DNA of 64,000 nt from Macrotrachela quadricornifera. Lineage: Eukaryota; Rotifera; Eurotatoria; Philodinida; Philodinidae. The DNA lies in the NCBI GenBank assembly GCA_022393335.1, contig JAJEKB010020357.1, forward strand, positions 124,296 to 188,295, written 5' to 3'. The notes beneath the pieces are model-generated. The model was given only the letters and a program-made list of their open reading frames with translations, did not search any database and was not told where the DNA came from. The position numbers were made by a program, and so were the translations under genes. Shown here piece by piece: positions 49,801 to 63,500 of the stretch; position 1 is the stretch's first letter, and each line of letters opens with the position of its first letter.

Positions 49801-50657
49801 GGCATTATTACTTTATTTATTATAGAATATAGTAGTATACTTTTTTTTTTTTTCTTATCTAATTTTTTAATAACGTTATTGATTAAATTATTCATAGATA
49901 TATTTTGTTCATAGAGTTTATTATCTTACATAAGAATAAGTACTTATTCATTTTTCTTTAATTTTCTATTATTGATATAACAGAGCGTTAATTATTAATG
50001 AGAGTAAGAGTGATGACATTTTCAAATCTGTTTGTTACCGGATAGAAACCGATAACATGATCTTTGATAACGAGACAAATAGCTGACACATATATGCTAT
50101 AAATCATAGAGAACGATGACATACTTGCACACCCGTTGTCATATACAAGTGCCTGTGATTAAAGATTTTCTTGTGTAGGATGATGATAAAACTGCCGATC
50201 TTATTATCTTGTTCTTTCTTTTTTTTCTTAATATATAGGTTTTTCTTTCTCTTCTTAATAGACAGTTAGCATAGTCATCATACGATGGAAATGACATCCA
50301 ACGGAGTATCGAATGATAAAAAAGGTGATAGAGATAGAAAACAACATCATACTATTTAACAATGCATTTGCTTATTTACGTTATTACTATAGATAGGACG
50401 AGAGTAGAATATATGATTATATTCTAATTTTTATTTTTTTAGAATATAATAATAACAAGAGTTGAGAATTAATTCAATGATACGCAGAAAAAATAAAAGA
50501 GACAACCATAGGCTATCGTTATTTTATTATTATTATTTTCTTTTTGTAGTAGTTTGAATTTTTTTTTTATTTATCATTTAATATTATTATTATAAAATAA
50601 TAAAAAAAAAATTATTTATTTAGTCAAATTTAAATATATGTATAATAAATAATTATC
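46867..50657. other. Intergenic, no gene seen
   Basis: About 3.8 kb of AT-rich sequence with many T and A homopolymers and a TTC trinucleotide tract at 48018-48042. No exon was recognised. It probably holds regulatory DNA of the downstream GPCR. Confidence 0.45.
48018..48042. repeat. TTC trinucleotide microsatellite
   Basis: About eight tandem TTC/CTT units in noncoding sequence. Confidence 0.85.
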
Positions 50658-53600
50658 ATGAGTACATTCACATCATCATCATCATCATCGACATTCGTCA
50701 ATGTATCCGATATTACATTTAATAATAGTACAACATCAACAATGCCCATGTGGATTCGTATAGTTACTTTAACATGTATGATATTAATTGATATAAGTGC
50801 ATTTCTTGGTAATTTACTTGTAATATGTGCTTTTTTTCGTACACGTCGTTTACAAACAGTAACCAATTATTTTATAGCATCGTTAGCATTTGCTGATGCA
50901 TTAGTTGCAATATTTGTTCTTCCATTAAGTATTTATTGTTATCAACGTGATCGTTCATGGAAACTTGGATTAATTTTATGTGATCTATGGGTATCATCTG
51001 ATGTTCTATTATGTACATCAAGTATACTTAATTTAGCTTGTATATCCGTTGATCGATATATGGCTATAACAAAACCATTAACATATACAGCATATAGATC
51101 AAAATTTCTTGCTCGTGTTATGATTTTATTAGTATGGATTGTTTCAGCTGTTATAACATGTCCACCGATATTTGGTTGGAGAGATAAAAATAGACGTCAA
51201 ACAGTAAAAATTTATATGTTAATTATATAAAATTTTTTTTTTTTATAATTTTAGGTTGAACAAGAACATAAATGTGATTTAAATACTGCACGAGGTTATG
51301 TTGTTTATTCAGCACTTGGTTCATTTTATCTTCCAGGTGTTGTTATGATATTTGTTTATATACGTATATTTATGGTTGTTTATGATCGTGAAAATTTAAT
51401 AAAAAAATTTCATAATAATAATAAAAATAATAATCATCAATCATCAACTTTATCATTAAAATCTAATCAGAATGATTCAACAATAAATAATATAAATATA
51501 TTAAATAAGAAAAAAAAATTTCCAAAATTTTCTTCATGTTGTTGTTTTTGTTATCAAAAAAAATCTCAAAATAATCAAACATTAAGACCATCATCAAAGG
51601 CACATTATTCATTTAGTAATTGTCCAACAATTGAACAAAATCAAAATGGTTATCTTATTTATCGTTTTACAAATAATAATATGAATACTAATAATATTAA
51701 TTCTAATAATCATACAGATTCACCTGTACATATATCAACATCAAATTCTAAAACATCTATTTTTTGTCATCCATGTAAAAATTCAACAAAAAAATTAAAT
51801 ACTATATCAGATGATACTTATCAATATCGTCGTCAGTATTTATCACAAATTGCAGCTGAATATCAATTTCGTAATGATGAATCACCATGTTATGAATTAA
51901 AAACATTTGAAAATTCTTTATCACCATTAATTAAATGTCGATCACGTTCATTTGAACAATCAACATCAAGTAAAATACGTGATTTAAATACAGAATTAAG
52001 TCATAGTCGACAATTAAAAGCAGCAGCTGTAGCAGCTGCTTCTATATCAACCACAACAACAAATACTAAAGATACACTTAAACAAGAAGTAAGATTATTT
52101 AATAATTTAATATGATTATTATTATTAATAAAACATAATGAAATCCGATTAATTTTAAATCTCAGTTTATCAAAATGAGATTCTTTATCACAAGTAATCC
52201 ATAAAATAAAAACAAAAAAAAATATTAGTAATTAATTCTTGATGACGTTAGATTTTAATTAGTTTTATTGAATAGGCAAAGAGAAGTAATTAAATATATT
52301 ATATATTAATTCTTAAGATTAATAAACTTCTATATGCCTTTATGATTTGTTATAAATTTTTGACATTGTTAAGTGACTCTTCAAATGAATAAAGAATATG
52401 TATGAGCCGATTATGAAGTATTAGACAAATCCTTTTCTTTTTTTTTTTTTGCTCATAGAAATGTTATGTCAAGATAGAATGTACTCATAACATTCCTTAG
52501 AATATAGAAATGAATAATTTCTAAAAAAGAAAATTCGAGTCAGATTGTTTCAAGGTTCTTATACATTCGTTGACCTGTGCAATATTCATGACTATTCCTC
52601 GAAACAAATTCCATTACGTAAAAACTACTCAAAGATAAAGGATAATTACTTTTTGTTCTTTTTTTGTCCTTTTAGATCATCATAGAACGGAAGTAGCTCG
52701 ATATTTATATCTTCTATTCTTAAAAGAACAAAAAGTAGAACACCAGGGCGTAATTGTATCCGATAGTTGAACATTGAAACAGTTAGAAAATCATAAGGAT
52801 TATTCTACTTCCTCATATAATTATATGATATTATAAAAGATAAGTTGTCTCAAATATTTTTCCTTTTTTTTGTCATATAACTAATTTCGTATTCTCTATT
52901 TATTGATTGAAATTAAAAGATTAAATTAATATATATTTCCTTTTAGAATGACCTCGATGATTTAATATTATCAAATAAAGAAAATACTAAACATGAAAAT
53001 CTATTTCCATTAGTAAATAAAGATTTACATCAAACAACAACACAATCATTAACTGAATTAACACATTTATCAATAATAAAAAATACAGATAAATATAAAA
53101 AAACTCATAATCAACAATTAAATGTTGTACCAATGAGAACAAGAGCAACAACAAATCCATTAATAATGCAACAAAATTTTTCCAATAGTTCAACATATCC
53201 ATATTTTATGCGACAAAAACAATCATTACCAGAACCAACACGTATAAATCGTCGAATAAAAACTTCACGTTTAATACAAACTTCACCATCAGCATTATTA
53301 ATTGAAAATTTTAAACAACAACATAGAATAACACATAATTCATCAGTACAATCAAGTCAATCATCAAAATCATCTTCATTAACACGTCATTTTAATAATT
53401 CAAATGAAAATAATCTTAATCAAAACTATTTTTTATCTTGTTGTTATTATTGCTGTTGTACATCATCATCATCATCATCAAAAAATTTATCACAAAATAA
53501 ATCCAAACAAATATTTACTTATACACCAAATCATTCATTAACAAATGATGAAGATGATGATGATAAAATATCATCAAATGATACATCAAATCGTACACCT

Positions 53601-54008
53601 ATATATACACCAATTCATTCATCAGGTTTACCACGTACAAGTGCAAGTAGTAATGGTACACCAGGTGATGTTCATCGACGAGAACGTATTCGTTTTATGA
53701 AAGAACAAAAAACAGCTAAAACATTAGCAGTTGTTGTTGGTGGTTTTATAATACTTTGGTTACCTTTTTTTATTATGTATGTTATACCACCAGAAAAACA
53801 TTTATTAAATGTTAATACAGTTACATTAATAACATGGCTTGGATATTTTAATTCAGTTATTAATCCAATTATATATGCTTATTGTTCAAAACAATTTCGT
53901 ATGGCTTTTTGGAATATAACATTTGGTGTATGTATTAAAAAATCTTCAGGATTATTACCAATTGCAAATAGAAATAAACTATTACATCAACATCGTATTA
54001 ATGCATGA
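50658..54008 (+). CDS. Aminergic GPCR, octopamine/alpha-adrenergic-like
   Basis: Three exons, 50658-51203, 51255-52088 and 52947-54008, join in phase 0 to 813 residues. It is a class A receptor. N52 lies in TM1, D80 in TM2, C108 and the amine-binding D115 in TM3, DRY at 132-134 and W160 in TM4. C189 lies in loop 2, and the TM5 block YSALGSFYLP has serines at the 5.42 and 5.46 positions used for phenolic amines. TM6 reads ILWLPFF, with Leu where Cys is usual before the Trp, and TM7 has NPIIY. The GYVVYSALGSFY block is closest to insect OAMB-type octopamine receptors as I recall them. Intracellular loop 3 is exceptionally long (about 225-705), rich in Asn, Ser, Gln and His. The ligand is predicted, not shown. 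Intron 2 is 858 bp. Confidence 0.9.
52647..52737. repeat. 16-bp perfect inverted repeat in a GPCR intron
   Basis: TACTTTTTGTTCTTTT at 52647-52662 is exactly reverse-complemented at 52722-52737, with a 59-bp loop. It could form a hairpin in the pre-mRNA. The low complexity of the arms lowers its significance. Confidence 0.6.
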
Positions 54009-55676
54009 CAAAATTTTCTTTATATGTGTTTGTACATATAATCTTATATTTTCTTTTCAGTTCTTTTAACACAATACAATAAATAATGACATACATAATT
54101 TAGCTTTTCAATTTTTTTTTATGAATATATCAGAGGATGGGTTCACATTGAAAATGAATTATTTTTAAAATTCTAATCGATTGTTATCTAGTAAGATCAC
54201 ATTTTTTACTTTTGTTTTGTTTTATAATATCAATTCGTCAGCCTTTTTTTCCTAATATTCTCTTCAAGAATCAAAATTTGACAAGCTGAATTCTTGTTAA
54301 AATCTTAATATCAAAAACTTGGATATAAATATGAATAATATTTAGTTAACTAGTCTAATATTGATGAAATGTCACATGAAAGCAGGCAATAGACGCTTTA
54401 AAAATTTATCATAATCCATATAATTTTTTCTTATTTTGAAACCTTCATCTGCTGCATTTTTTTGCTACTTCAATATGAATATAGATATCATCTTCTTGTA
54501 ATATTTTGACAAATTTAAAAGCTTAACGGTAATATTTGATCCTCGTTTACCGATGAGAGCATCAGGTTATTCATTTCATGGGGCACATCCTCATTTTTGA
54601 CATGTCATTATTACCCTCAAGCTGTGACATGCATTATTGAATTACATGTATGTAAATTATAATTTGTGGAAAGTGCAACAAGAACTACAATTCTGTCAAG
54701 CATGCAACCAATTCTACACCGATATTTCCTTACAATAAATAATCATAAGAAGCATCATACGCATGATTTCCTTTTCAAGTATAATATTTCTCACGATTAT
54801 TTTTTGTATTAATGTCAATAAATATGATATATATCTATGTGCTTGTCTCTCATAAGTTTTATCATATATATTTAGAACCATAATGTCGCCTAGTGCATAA
54901 TCTTTTTAATAATGCACAAAAATAGGGACAAATGATGTTTATAGGCTATAATCATAAAATAATAATGATTCTCAAAAAAATAAAGAAATCCATGCACTCT
55001 CTGACATGAATATAAGTGAAAGAGATGTCAAGAAATTTTTATACATTTGATCTATATTGAATAGTTCGAAAAGAAATGCACATGGATAGAAAAAGCTTAA
55101 ATATAATATAGTCAAAATGATCAAAAAAAGCAAACATTTCTTATTATTAAAGTTTATAAAAGCATTTATCTAGTATTTGAAATGACATGCAAATAATAAA
55201 AATTCTTATTATATCTATACAAAAATAAAGATAAATCCAAATTTGATTTAAATTTATGACATTAATACCTATTAAAATAATCTTTAGTTATAAAATTAAT
55301 CATTTTGAATACAATAAAATTTATTCCAATCTTAATCAAAATTGAATCAACATCATAAAATATCGTCGGAACTGAAATTACTTATATGACTTTGTTACGT
55401 CTTTCATTTCAAGGAGATTTTATTTTTCTTTCATTATAAACTGTTTCAATAATATTAAATATAAGATATATTCTCCTTTTTTTTCTTATATACATATATT
55501 AGGAAAATTAAACTTATTCACTGAATGGTGACATCTTTTATAAACGAAAGTATTCGTTTTACTTTCTATTGGATTCAATAACAAACAAGTCTACTATTAT
55601 CAATATATACTTCAGATTTCTAAAACAAAAGTAAATAAATATCAAACATGTTATTTTTTGTTGTTTAAATAATTAA
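54009..55676. other. Intergenic, no gene seen
   Basis: AT-rich spacer between the GPCR stop codon and the phosphatase fusion start codon, which are on the same strand. No exon was recognised. Confidence 0.5.
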
Positions 55677-58600
55677 ATGAAGTTAGTTATATGTGTTATT
55701 ATCGAGCCAGATCTTGATGCTATACTTCTTACTGAACAAAATTTTGGTCGTGGTTATTGGTTTCCATTTGATGAAATTCAATCGGGTGAAACACGAGCTA
55801 TTGCTGCTAAACGAATAGCAAAAAAAGTTAATATTCATTCAAGATTTTTACCTTCAAATTATATATATATACTTTAGAGTAATTCATATGATTTTGAACC
55901 ATTATCGGTACTAAAAATTCGATGTGCTGATGGATTACCATATTTACCAAGTACACAAACATATTATTTACTTACGAAAGGACGATTAGTAATTATTTAT
56001 ATATCTAAAATTTAATATTTTTTTTTAATAATTAGAAAAAAAAAATTATTTAGACAGATGCAAATACTTCTAATTCAATAAAATCAACATGGATGAATTT
56101 AGAACGATTAAAAATGGGTATTAAAAATCGAGAGTTACTTGGACTTGAACCTTATTATATATTAAAAGCAATTCTTGAACAAAAACAATCTAAAGGATGG
56201 GGTATTAAGATATATTCAATAATTATTTTTATTTATTTTTCTTTAGATAGTTTAATATCTGGTGTACAGATATTTGAAGAACCAACATTACAATTTATTG
56301 ATTGTAATCAATCATCTAATTCACCACAAGAACAATTAATTAGTTCAGCTAAATTTAATAATAAAAGTATATCATATTTTTTTATTTAAAAATAAAATTT
56401 TTCTTCATTTCATTTAGTTCAAGAACGTATATTTAAAGAATTTTATTCGTATACATTTCCTAGTGAATATATGAGTTTTGAAAGTTTTAGTGCAGCAATG
56501 GATAATAAATTAATACAAACAGAAAAAAATAGAAAACAAGCTTATTTTCGTGCATTTGATGTTCAACAAAATTTCTATTTAACTTATTCAGATTATTTAC
56601 TTGGTTAGTTAATAAATTTCGATTATTATTTAAAAAACACAAGAAATTTATTCTTTAATTTAGGTTTAGCTGCAATGGATCCAGGTACTTCACATGGAGG
56701 TATTAATTATTTATTTTTTTATTTTAATCATATTTTATTTAAATAAATTACTAAGGAACACCTGCGGAAATACGTTGTCGATATATTTTTCGTTTTTATA
56801 ATACGAAAAATAGTGGATCTTTAACAATAGATGAATTTCGGTAAGCTTTTTTTTTAATATCAAATAGTTGATTATATGTGATTCGGTTGGATGTAAGGTT
56901 TCACAACATCTCTAAGAACGTTTTCATATCATATATTCTCACTAAACTGAGTTAAATAAGATTGTAATTAGCAAAGAGAAAGAATAAACTTTATAATTTA
57001 TTCATTGTTGTAGATATTTAAGGCGATGCAAATAAATTTGAAATTAATGAATGCATAGTATCAATAGAGAACTATTGATGTTCTATTATTTCATGATATC
57101 TAACTATCAATTAAAATTATTTGTCTAATATTGTAATATGATGTATTGCATTGTGTGATTTGGATAGAATTTTAAAATAAGTGAATTTTTAGAAGAATCT
57201 TTTTTTTTCTTCTAGAGATCTTCATACTGATGCTCAAAATTTTAAATCCGGTAAATTAAACAATGATATTATACCATATAATGAAATTTTATCAGCATTT
57301 AAGTGAGTTTTATTTAATAAAATATATTTGTTTATAATTTATTATGTTCAGTTCTTTTAATCTACAAGCAAATAATCAAATATTATTATCTGATTTTTTA
57401 AATTCAGTTGGACAATTAAAATATCGTGGTACATCTGTTCTATTTCGTCTTATAGGTCCTACACAAGATCTCATACGAGTATGCAGGTCTGTTTTTCTTA
57501 TAAAATATTCATGTTTTTTGTCTTTATTATTCTAAATAAAATAAAAAATCTTTTTAGACAATATAATAATAATAAAAATATTAATCAATATGAACATGGT
57601 ATGTTAAAATGAAAAGAATATTCAATTAAAATATTTTTTAGTTCAAGGAAATATAAATTATGAATTAGCTGATCATTGTGTAACATTAAAAAAAACAGGT
57701 GTACTTCATCAAGTTGAATCATTACGTACTATGAATTATAATAAACAATTTAGTAGAACAACTGAAGAAACAATAAAAAATTTACCACGATCAGCATCTG
57801 AAGAAATATTTGATCGAGTAAAAATACAAAATAAATTTATTTTTTTATGCTTTTTTAATTTTTATCTAGAGAACAATTGCTACAAATATTCAAGAAATGT
57901 TACGTTTTTTTGAAAAACGTGATCAAACAAAAGAAGCATTAATGTGGACACCAAATTCATTTATTAATTTAGGTCGATCAGTTATTAATTTATGTACAGA
58001 TATTCGTGAAATAATTAAATATGAATTACGTTGTTTAAAAGTATCATCACCATGTTATATTCTTGGTGATATACATGGAAATTATCAAGATTTAATTTGT
58101 TTTGAAAAATGTTTATGGCGTGCAACACCATTACTATCACCAGCATCATTTCTTTTTCTTGGTGATTATGTTGATCGTGGTATTTATGGATTAGAAGTAA
58201 AATTTCTTATATTAATATTATTTAATTTAAAAACAAAAAAAATAATGTTTTTTGTTTAGGTTGTTATTTATTTATTAGCTGCAAAATTTCAATGTCCAAA
58301 AAAAATTTTACTTCTTCGAGGAAATCATGAAATTCGAAAAGTTCAACAAATGTTTAGTTTTTTTAAGTAAGTTAAATTTTCTTCTATGAATATAAAGAAG
58401 ATTTTTCTGAATTGAGAATAAAACATAGAAGTGATATATTTTGAATTTTCTTCAATTTTTGTACGTTTTATAGAGAATGTCTTGGAAAATTTGGTGATAT
58501 ACTTGGTAAAGAAGTTTGGGATGCAATTAATTCAGTATTCGATGTACTTCCATTGGCTGCAATAATCGATGATAAAGTACGTTTTAAATTTCTAAAACAT

Positions 58601-59204
58601 ATCTTTCTTTTTACATATAGTGATAAAATGTTAAAGCAATTTCGAATTGTTTGTAATATGATAAATAAAACTTTTTATTTAGATTTTATGTGTACATGGT
58701 GGTATTCCAAGTCCTGCTTCATGTCCGGATGAATTTATTTCAACAGTTAATAGTATACCTATACCATTAAGTGATCCAGAAATTGAATCACCATTAGCAT
58801 GGGAAATAATGTGGAATGATCCATTTTCTATTGATACAAATACAAATGCTCAAATACCAATTGGTGCTAATAATGGATTTTTTAATAATATAAAAAGAAG
58901 TACAGGAAAATATTTTACTAATGAAGCACTTATGGGATTTCTTGAAAAAAATAATTTTACACATGTTGTACGTGCTCATGAAGTTCAACAAGTTGGATTT
59001 AAAGTATGATAAATTTTGTAGTTTTTTTATTTATTATTAAATGAAATTTTATTGTTTTTTTTTTTAAATATAATCTAGGTACAATTAAGTGGCCGTCTTT
59101 TAACTGTTTTTTCATCATCACATTATTGTGGTGGTACAAATGAAGCTGCAACTGTACTTGTCGATTCATTCAAATTACGATTAATTAAACTTGATACAAC
59201 ATAA
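55677..59204 (+). CDS. Nudix-like / EF-hand / PPP phosphatase fusion
   Basis: Sixteen exons join in phase to 752 residues: 55677-55826, 55878-55988, 56054-56201, 56247-56366, 56418-56603, 56664-56699, 56756-56840, 57216-57302, 57352-57486, 57558-57598, 57642-57817, 57870-58196, 58260-58366, 58474-58576, 58683-59003 and 59079-59204. Residues 1-about 130 look like a Nudix fold, but the catalytic box is degenerate: PFDE for PGGx, and AAKRIAKK where RExxEE is required. A weak EF-hand loop (NTKNSGSLTIDE) lies near 265-276. The C-terminal Ser/Thr phosphatase is intact, with GDIHG (491-495), GDYVDRG (523-529), GNHE (555-558), CVHGG (H609), RAHE (H703) and SSSHYCGG. The EF-hand precedes the catalytic domain, unlike PPEF, where it follows. 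A Ca-regulated phosphatase is inferred. Confidence 0.85.
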
Positions 59205-60359
59205 ACGAACATTTTCTTATTTTTTAATATTTTTTTATATCCTTTCTTTCAAAAATATTTTGTTTTTTTTTATACTAATAGTCAGCAGTTTATCTGATAA
59301 ATTATTGTGTACGAGTGAGAAATAATTTATTCTATGCTTATATTTGTCTTTGTACATCTATATTATTTTTTTATTATTAACACTTACACATCTGTGTAAT
59401 TGATACTTAAACATGATAATAAAATAAATTCTATAAATTTAAATTTGATTTTATGAACTTTAAAATTGCTTCGATTCATCTTGAGTTTATATTTAATTGT
59501 AAAAAAAAATAATTTATAAAAACGTTAAGAATTTAGAAAGTTATTCATATATTGGCATAATCTTACATTCCGCAGTTATTTTCTTTCTCAAGTGATTGTC
59601 TTTTTATTTCTAAAGGGAAATTAGATATCGAAGAACGAATTTCAATAGACGTTAGATATGTCATATAATTGAACAATTAATGAATTTCATCTTATGTGGA
59701 GAGTTACTTTGTAAAAATATTAATTCATTGGAGACACATATTTAAATAACTTTTGTTTTCTATAGTAACCAGAGTAGACATATTAAAAAAAGGCGTTTAA
59801 ATACATATCTTAAATGAATTGACATCTTTACGAAATTACTTTGCATACACGATAAAAATTTATTAATAGTTCTATTATATAATTACTCCATGTCGGTTGA
59901 AATTCATTCTTCTATATCTAATTTCACTTTAGAAATAAAAATACAATCGCTTCAAAAAGAAACTAAATGTGACATATGAAAATGTGTTAATGTATACGTA
60001 GGCTTCTAAAAAAAGTATGTCAATTATATATATATATCTTCTCTCAATTCAATTTTTTTTACATTAAAACTATATCTAATCAAACGAACTTTTACATACA
60101 CATCACTATTACATTATTCAACTTTAAATATAATAATAAAAATTATATTAGATATTTATAATTGAGAAATTTTTATTTTATTTTAAAATATAATGAATAT
60201 ACATATTTTGTCATATATACTAAAAATAGATCATATTATTTCAATTGTAAACTCATTTTAAAGAATTTTAATAAACTTTTATTATAGAATAAGAAAAAAA
60301 ATGTCAGAAATATAAAGAAAAAAAAAATGAATAATCTGTCATTAGTATATATTTATGAA
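59205..60359. other. Intergenic, no gene seen
   Basis: AT-rich spacer between two convergent genes (the phosphatase on + and PMP3-like on -). It should hold both 3' untranslated regions. Confidence 0.5.
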
Positions 60360-60584
60360 TTAACGTAAAATAACATATAATGCATGTATAAAACCTAAAA
60401 TTATCATAAAAATATATAAAAACTAATGATTATAGATATTATTTTTATACATACCTGGTAACCAAAGGCAAAGAGTTAAAATTAAATTGATAATTGTTGT
60501 TTTGTTGCAAGCATTTTGATGAAGATAAACAGCTAATGGTGGTACAAAGATAGCAATAATGACAAGTATAAGAATGGAAACCAT
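60360..60584 (-). CDS. PMP3/UPF0057-family membrane peptide
   Basis: Two exons, 60584-60455 and 60394-60360, join in phase to 54 residues. The first hydrophobic segment ends in IFVPPLAVYL. A short polar turn (HQNACNKTT) follows, then the second segment NLILTLCLWLPGFIHALYVIL. The PPLAV, LTL...PG and IHA.YVI elements are the UPF0057/Pmp3 signature. These two-helix proteins (yeast Pmp3, plant RCI2) affect membrane potential and salt or cold tolerance. They occur in bacteria, fungi, plants, nematodes and some other animals. The gene is too short for standard open-frame cut-offs, but the motif match and the precise intron make it convincing. The first in-frame ATG was used. Confidence 0.88.
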
Positions 60585-63500
60585 TCCTTTTTTTAAAATC
60601 TATTTCGTTTGATTTAATAATATTATTATAGAATATCTAAAAATTAGTAATGATATTTTCTAGTTACATAACTAACAAAAAAATTAATTTTTTTTTTAAT
60701 ATATAAAACGTACATACTCGAATGCATGAAAATAAAATACTCTTCTTTTTTTGTAGAAAAAATAGCAAGTTAATGCCTGCTTGTACTTATATACTTGTTT
60801 GCATTCGAAAAAGCTTTTTTTTTTGACATAGTATAATATGAACTTATACGTTAATCGATTGCTACAGTTGCTACCTTTTATAAAAAAAAAAGTTAAAATT
60901 TTGTTGAAGTTGTTGTTAGTTACTGATTCTATTAAATGAAAAGTTTACTACGATTTTTGCGCTTGACGAACGACATTCTTACTCAAGATGCCACCCACAG
61001 GTTGTTCTATGTAATGTTTGAAAGAATTATAAACCATGATAGAGTTTATATTATTATAGCAACCAAAAAAGAAAATTTTCTCTTTTTCTCTTTTCCTCTT
61101 ATTCAGAATAACTGCTGTTGCCATTATGCGTATAAAATTACTAAAAGTTATAGCAATGTAACTGCTATGCAAATGTAACGTTATTCATATGTAATGAATA
61201 AAAAAATGATATAAAGAAATTCGAAATAAATGGATCAATATTGTTTCTATATTCTACAAATCGCATTCGATTACAAATTTGATTATTAGAGTTTCGAATA
61301 AATTTCTTCATGTTTCGTAATCACTGATATATATATATAGTTCTTTTTTTTACTTAAGAAAAAATTTCATAACAAATATATATATCGAATAAACTTCTAA
61401 ATATTATATATGATGTGAAATTGATTGATAATAAATTTATACTTACATATAAGAAAGAAATTCAACAATTAAGGAGTACTTGGTGTTTTTAGTATAGTAT
61501 AAGAAATATTGATAATGTCTTTTTTTTCTTCTGGTGATGCTTAAGAAAATATAATTGGAAGAGTTTCATATTTGCTTTTGATCGTAATTCAATATTTGAT
61601 TAATTAGATGAATACTTGTTCTTTTTCTTTTCTCGTTTTCTTTTTTTGTATAGTTTTATGATACTCTTCTGATTTCGTTTTTTATCGAAATTCATCAATA
61701 ATAATAGTACTATTATTACTTTAAATAAATCTTTATCCTTTTTTCTTCATATTTAATTACATTATAACATTATTAAAACGATTGTTTCTTCTCTGAAAAA
61801 TTAATTTTTTCATTTTAATTATTCAATCTCAATAAAATTTTTAGGAAAGATATGTCTCGAATTAGATACTTCACAGTCAAATTTTAAATTCGATATGTTG
61901 AGTTTACCAAAAGTTAGCTTACGATTAAAGATCAAAATCTAGAACATTTGAAGTGATTTTAAAATATAGTCTAGATACTGTGTTGTCACTGAATGGAGTG
62001 AGAATTTTAAAGACGCAATGCATTATCTAGTGGTTCATCGCAAGTTTTCTTTATAATTTTTTTCTTTCTAGACGTACATATAAAATTGTCATTTTGTGAG
62101 GTGCTGATCTTGAGAACAGACAGTTAGAAAATATTAGGTTCGAATCTATATCATCCAAGCTTAGGTCTTTAATAAGAAGTTTAGTTCGTTTGTAGCAATT
62201 CCCGGAAAAAGAAGATTTTTTTATAGGCTTCATTATTTATTCATCTGAAGATAATTAAAGTTAGGTACCACTTTCTCTTAACAATAAATATTTTACAGCT
62301 TTCAATGCAAGCGTTCATTGATAATGAATGAGAGAGATATAAAAATAATCTATGTTTGTATGCCTTTCTACTTTGCTCGTAGTACAATATCAGGTTCATC
62401 TTTTCTGCCACTGAAACAGTCAAAAAACAGAGTGAAAAATTGTTGAAAAACTGCGAACCGAGCCATTTCATAATACTTGGACATGTTTCTTATGACGAAT
62501 TCAGGTTGACTCTCTCTTGAAAATCGCTGATTTTTCAATCGGCCTCGATTGGATCAGGCTAGGGCTTGTTAGGTAAAAATTCAAGCAGATCTACTATCGA
62601 GCGATGTGTTGGAAACCCATCGAAATCGGACGAGCACGAATGAAGTGAGGTTTCTCTATGTTCTGACACTTCACTTCACCTATTTTCCCTCTTCTCCTTT
62701 AAAATTCCTTTTTTTAGTCTTGTTTTTCTCTTTTCTTACACAAAAAGTAGGATGTTGGTAAAAACATGTGTGAATATATTGATTAATGTTACCACATCAT
62801 ACAAAAAACACTAATATAAACTGATGTGCTTGCCACTCGAGTTGTGTAATTGAGGCTAAAACATAATTTTACAATGAGCACGTTCGTCATTCAATTATAT
62901 TTCAGATGTAAACTTATCATTCTCTCACAGATTTCACCATTTTTCCTGATTTAAATCAATATGTAAAATCATAATCTCGTTCTCACTTTTCTTGACCATT
63001 TTTCTCTACTATAGGTGAAGCTTACGATGTGACTCTAACAAGGGATGAATAACTCGTAGCGTAGTCCACGTGTTAAAGTGAGAAGAAGTTTCCATGTTGA
63101 CTAAATATACCCTAAAACATAGATGGAATCAGTAGACCGGCCGGTCTACAAAATTGGCTTGTGAGCGTTCGATAGATGGTGTCTACCAGTCAATGGAATT
63201 TTGCAGACCGGTCGGTCTACCGGTTCCATCTTTGCCTTAAAATCCTCTCATATCTGATAGAATTTCTTTGACAAGAGAGCCGGCAACAGTATAATGTCAT
63301 AAGTTGAAGATTTCTCTATATTAAATATCGATAAAATATTATATATTGTGTCCGACAATATTTGACCCATCAAAATTGCTGGATAGATTACAGATCCTGT
63401 GGTATGATACTAGCTTACCTTATGCGATTGATTTACTGTTAAAATGAAGCAACTCCTATCGTTCTGTGTTCTCCGTATATGATCACATTTTGGGGGATCG

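Noticed and set aside
55827..55877. Continuation of the phosphatase-fusion first exon to an in-frame stop
   Set aside because: A GTTAAT donor and a TTTAG acceptor define a 51-bp intron. Removing it restores a long in-phase protein, so the stop is intronic.
60936..61178. Overlapping open frames on both strands
   Set aside because: Both are short and repeat-free without recognisable motifs. Overlap on both strands is typical of chance.
62130..62160. GGTTCGAATC, resembling a tRNA B box
   Set aside because: The flanking bases do not form a T-arm stem, and no acceptor or anticodon arm is found upstream.
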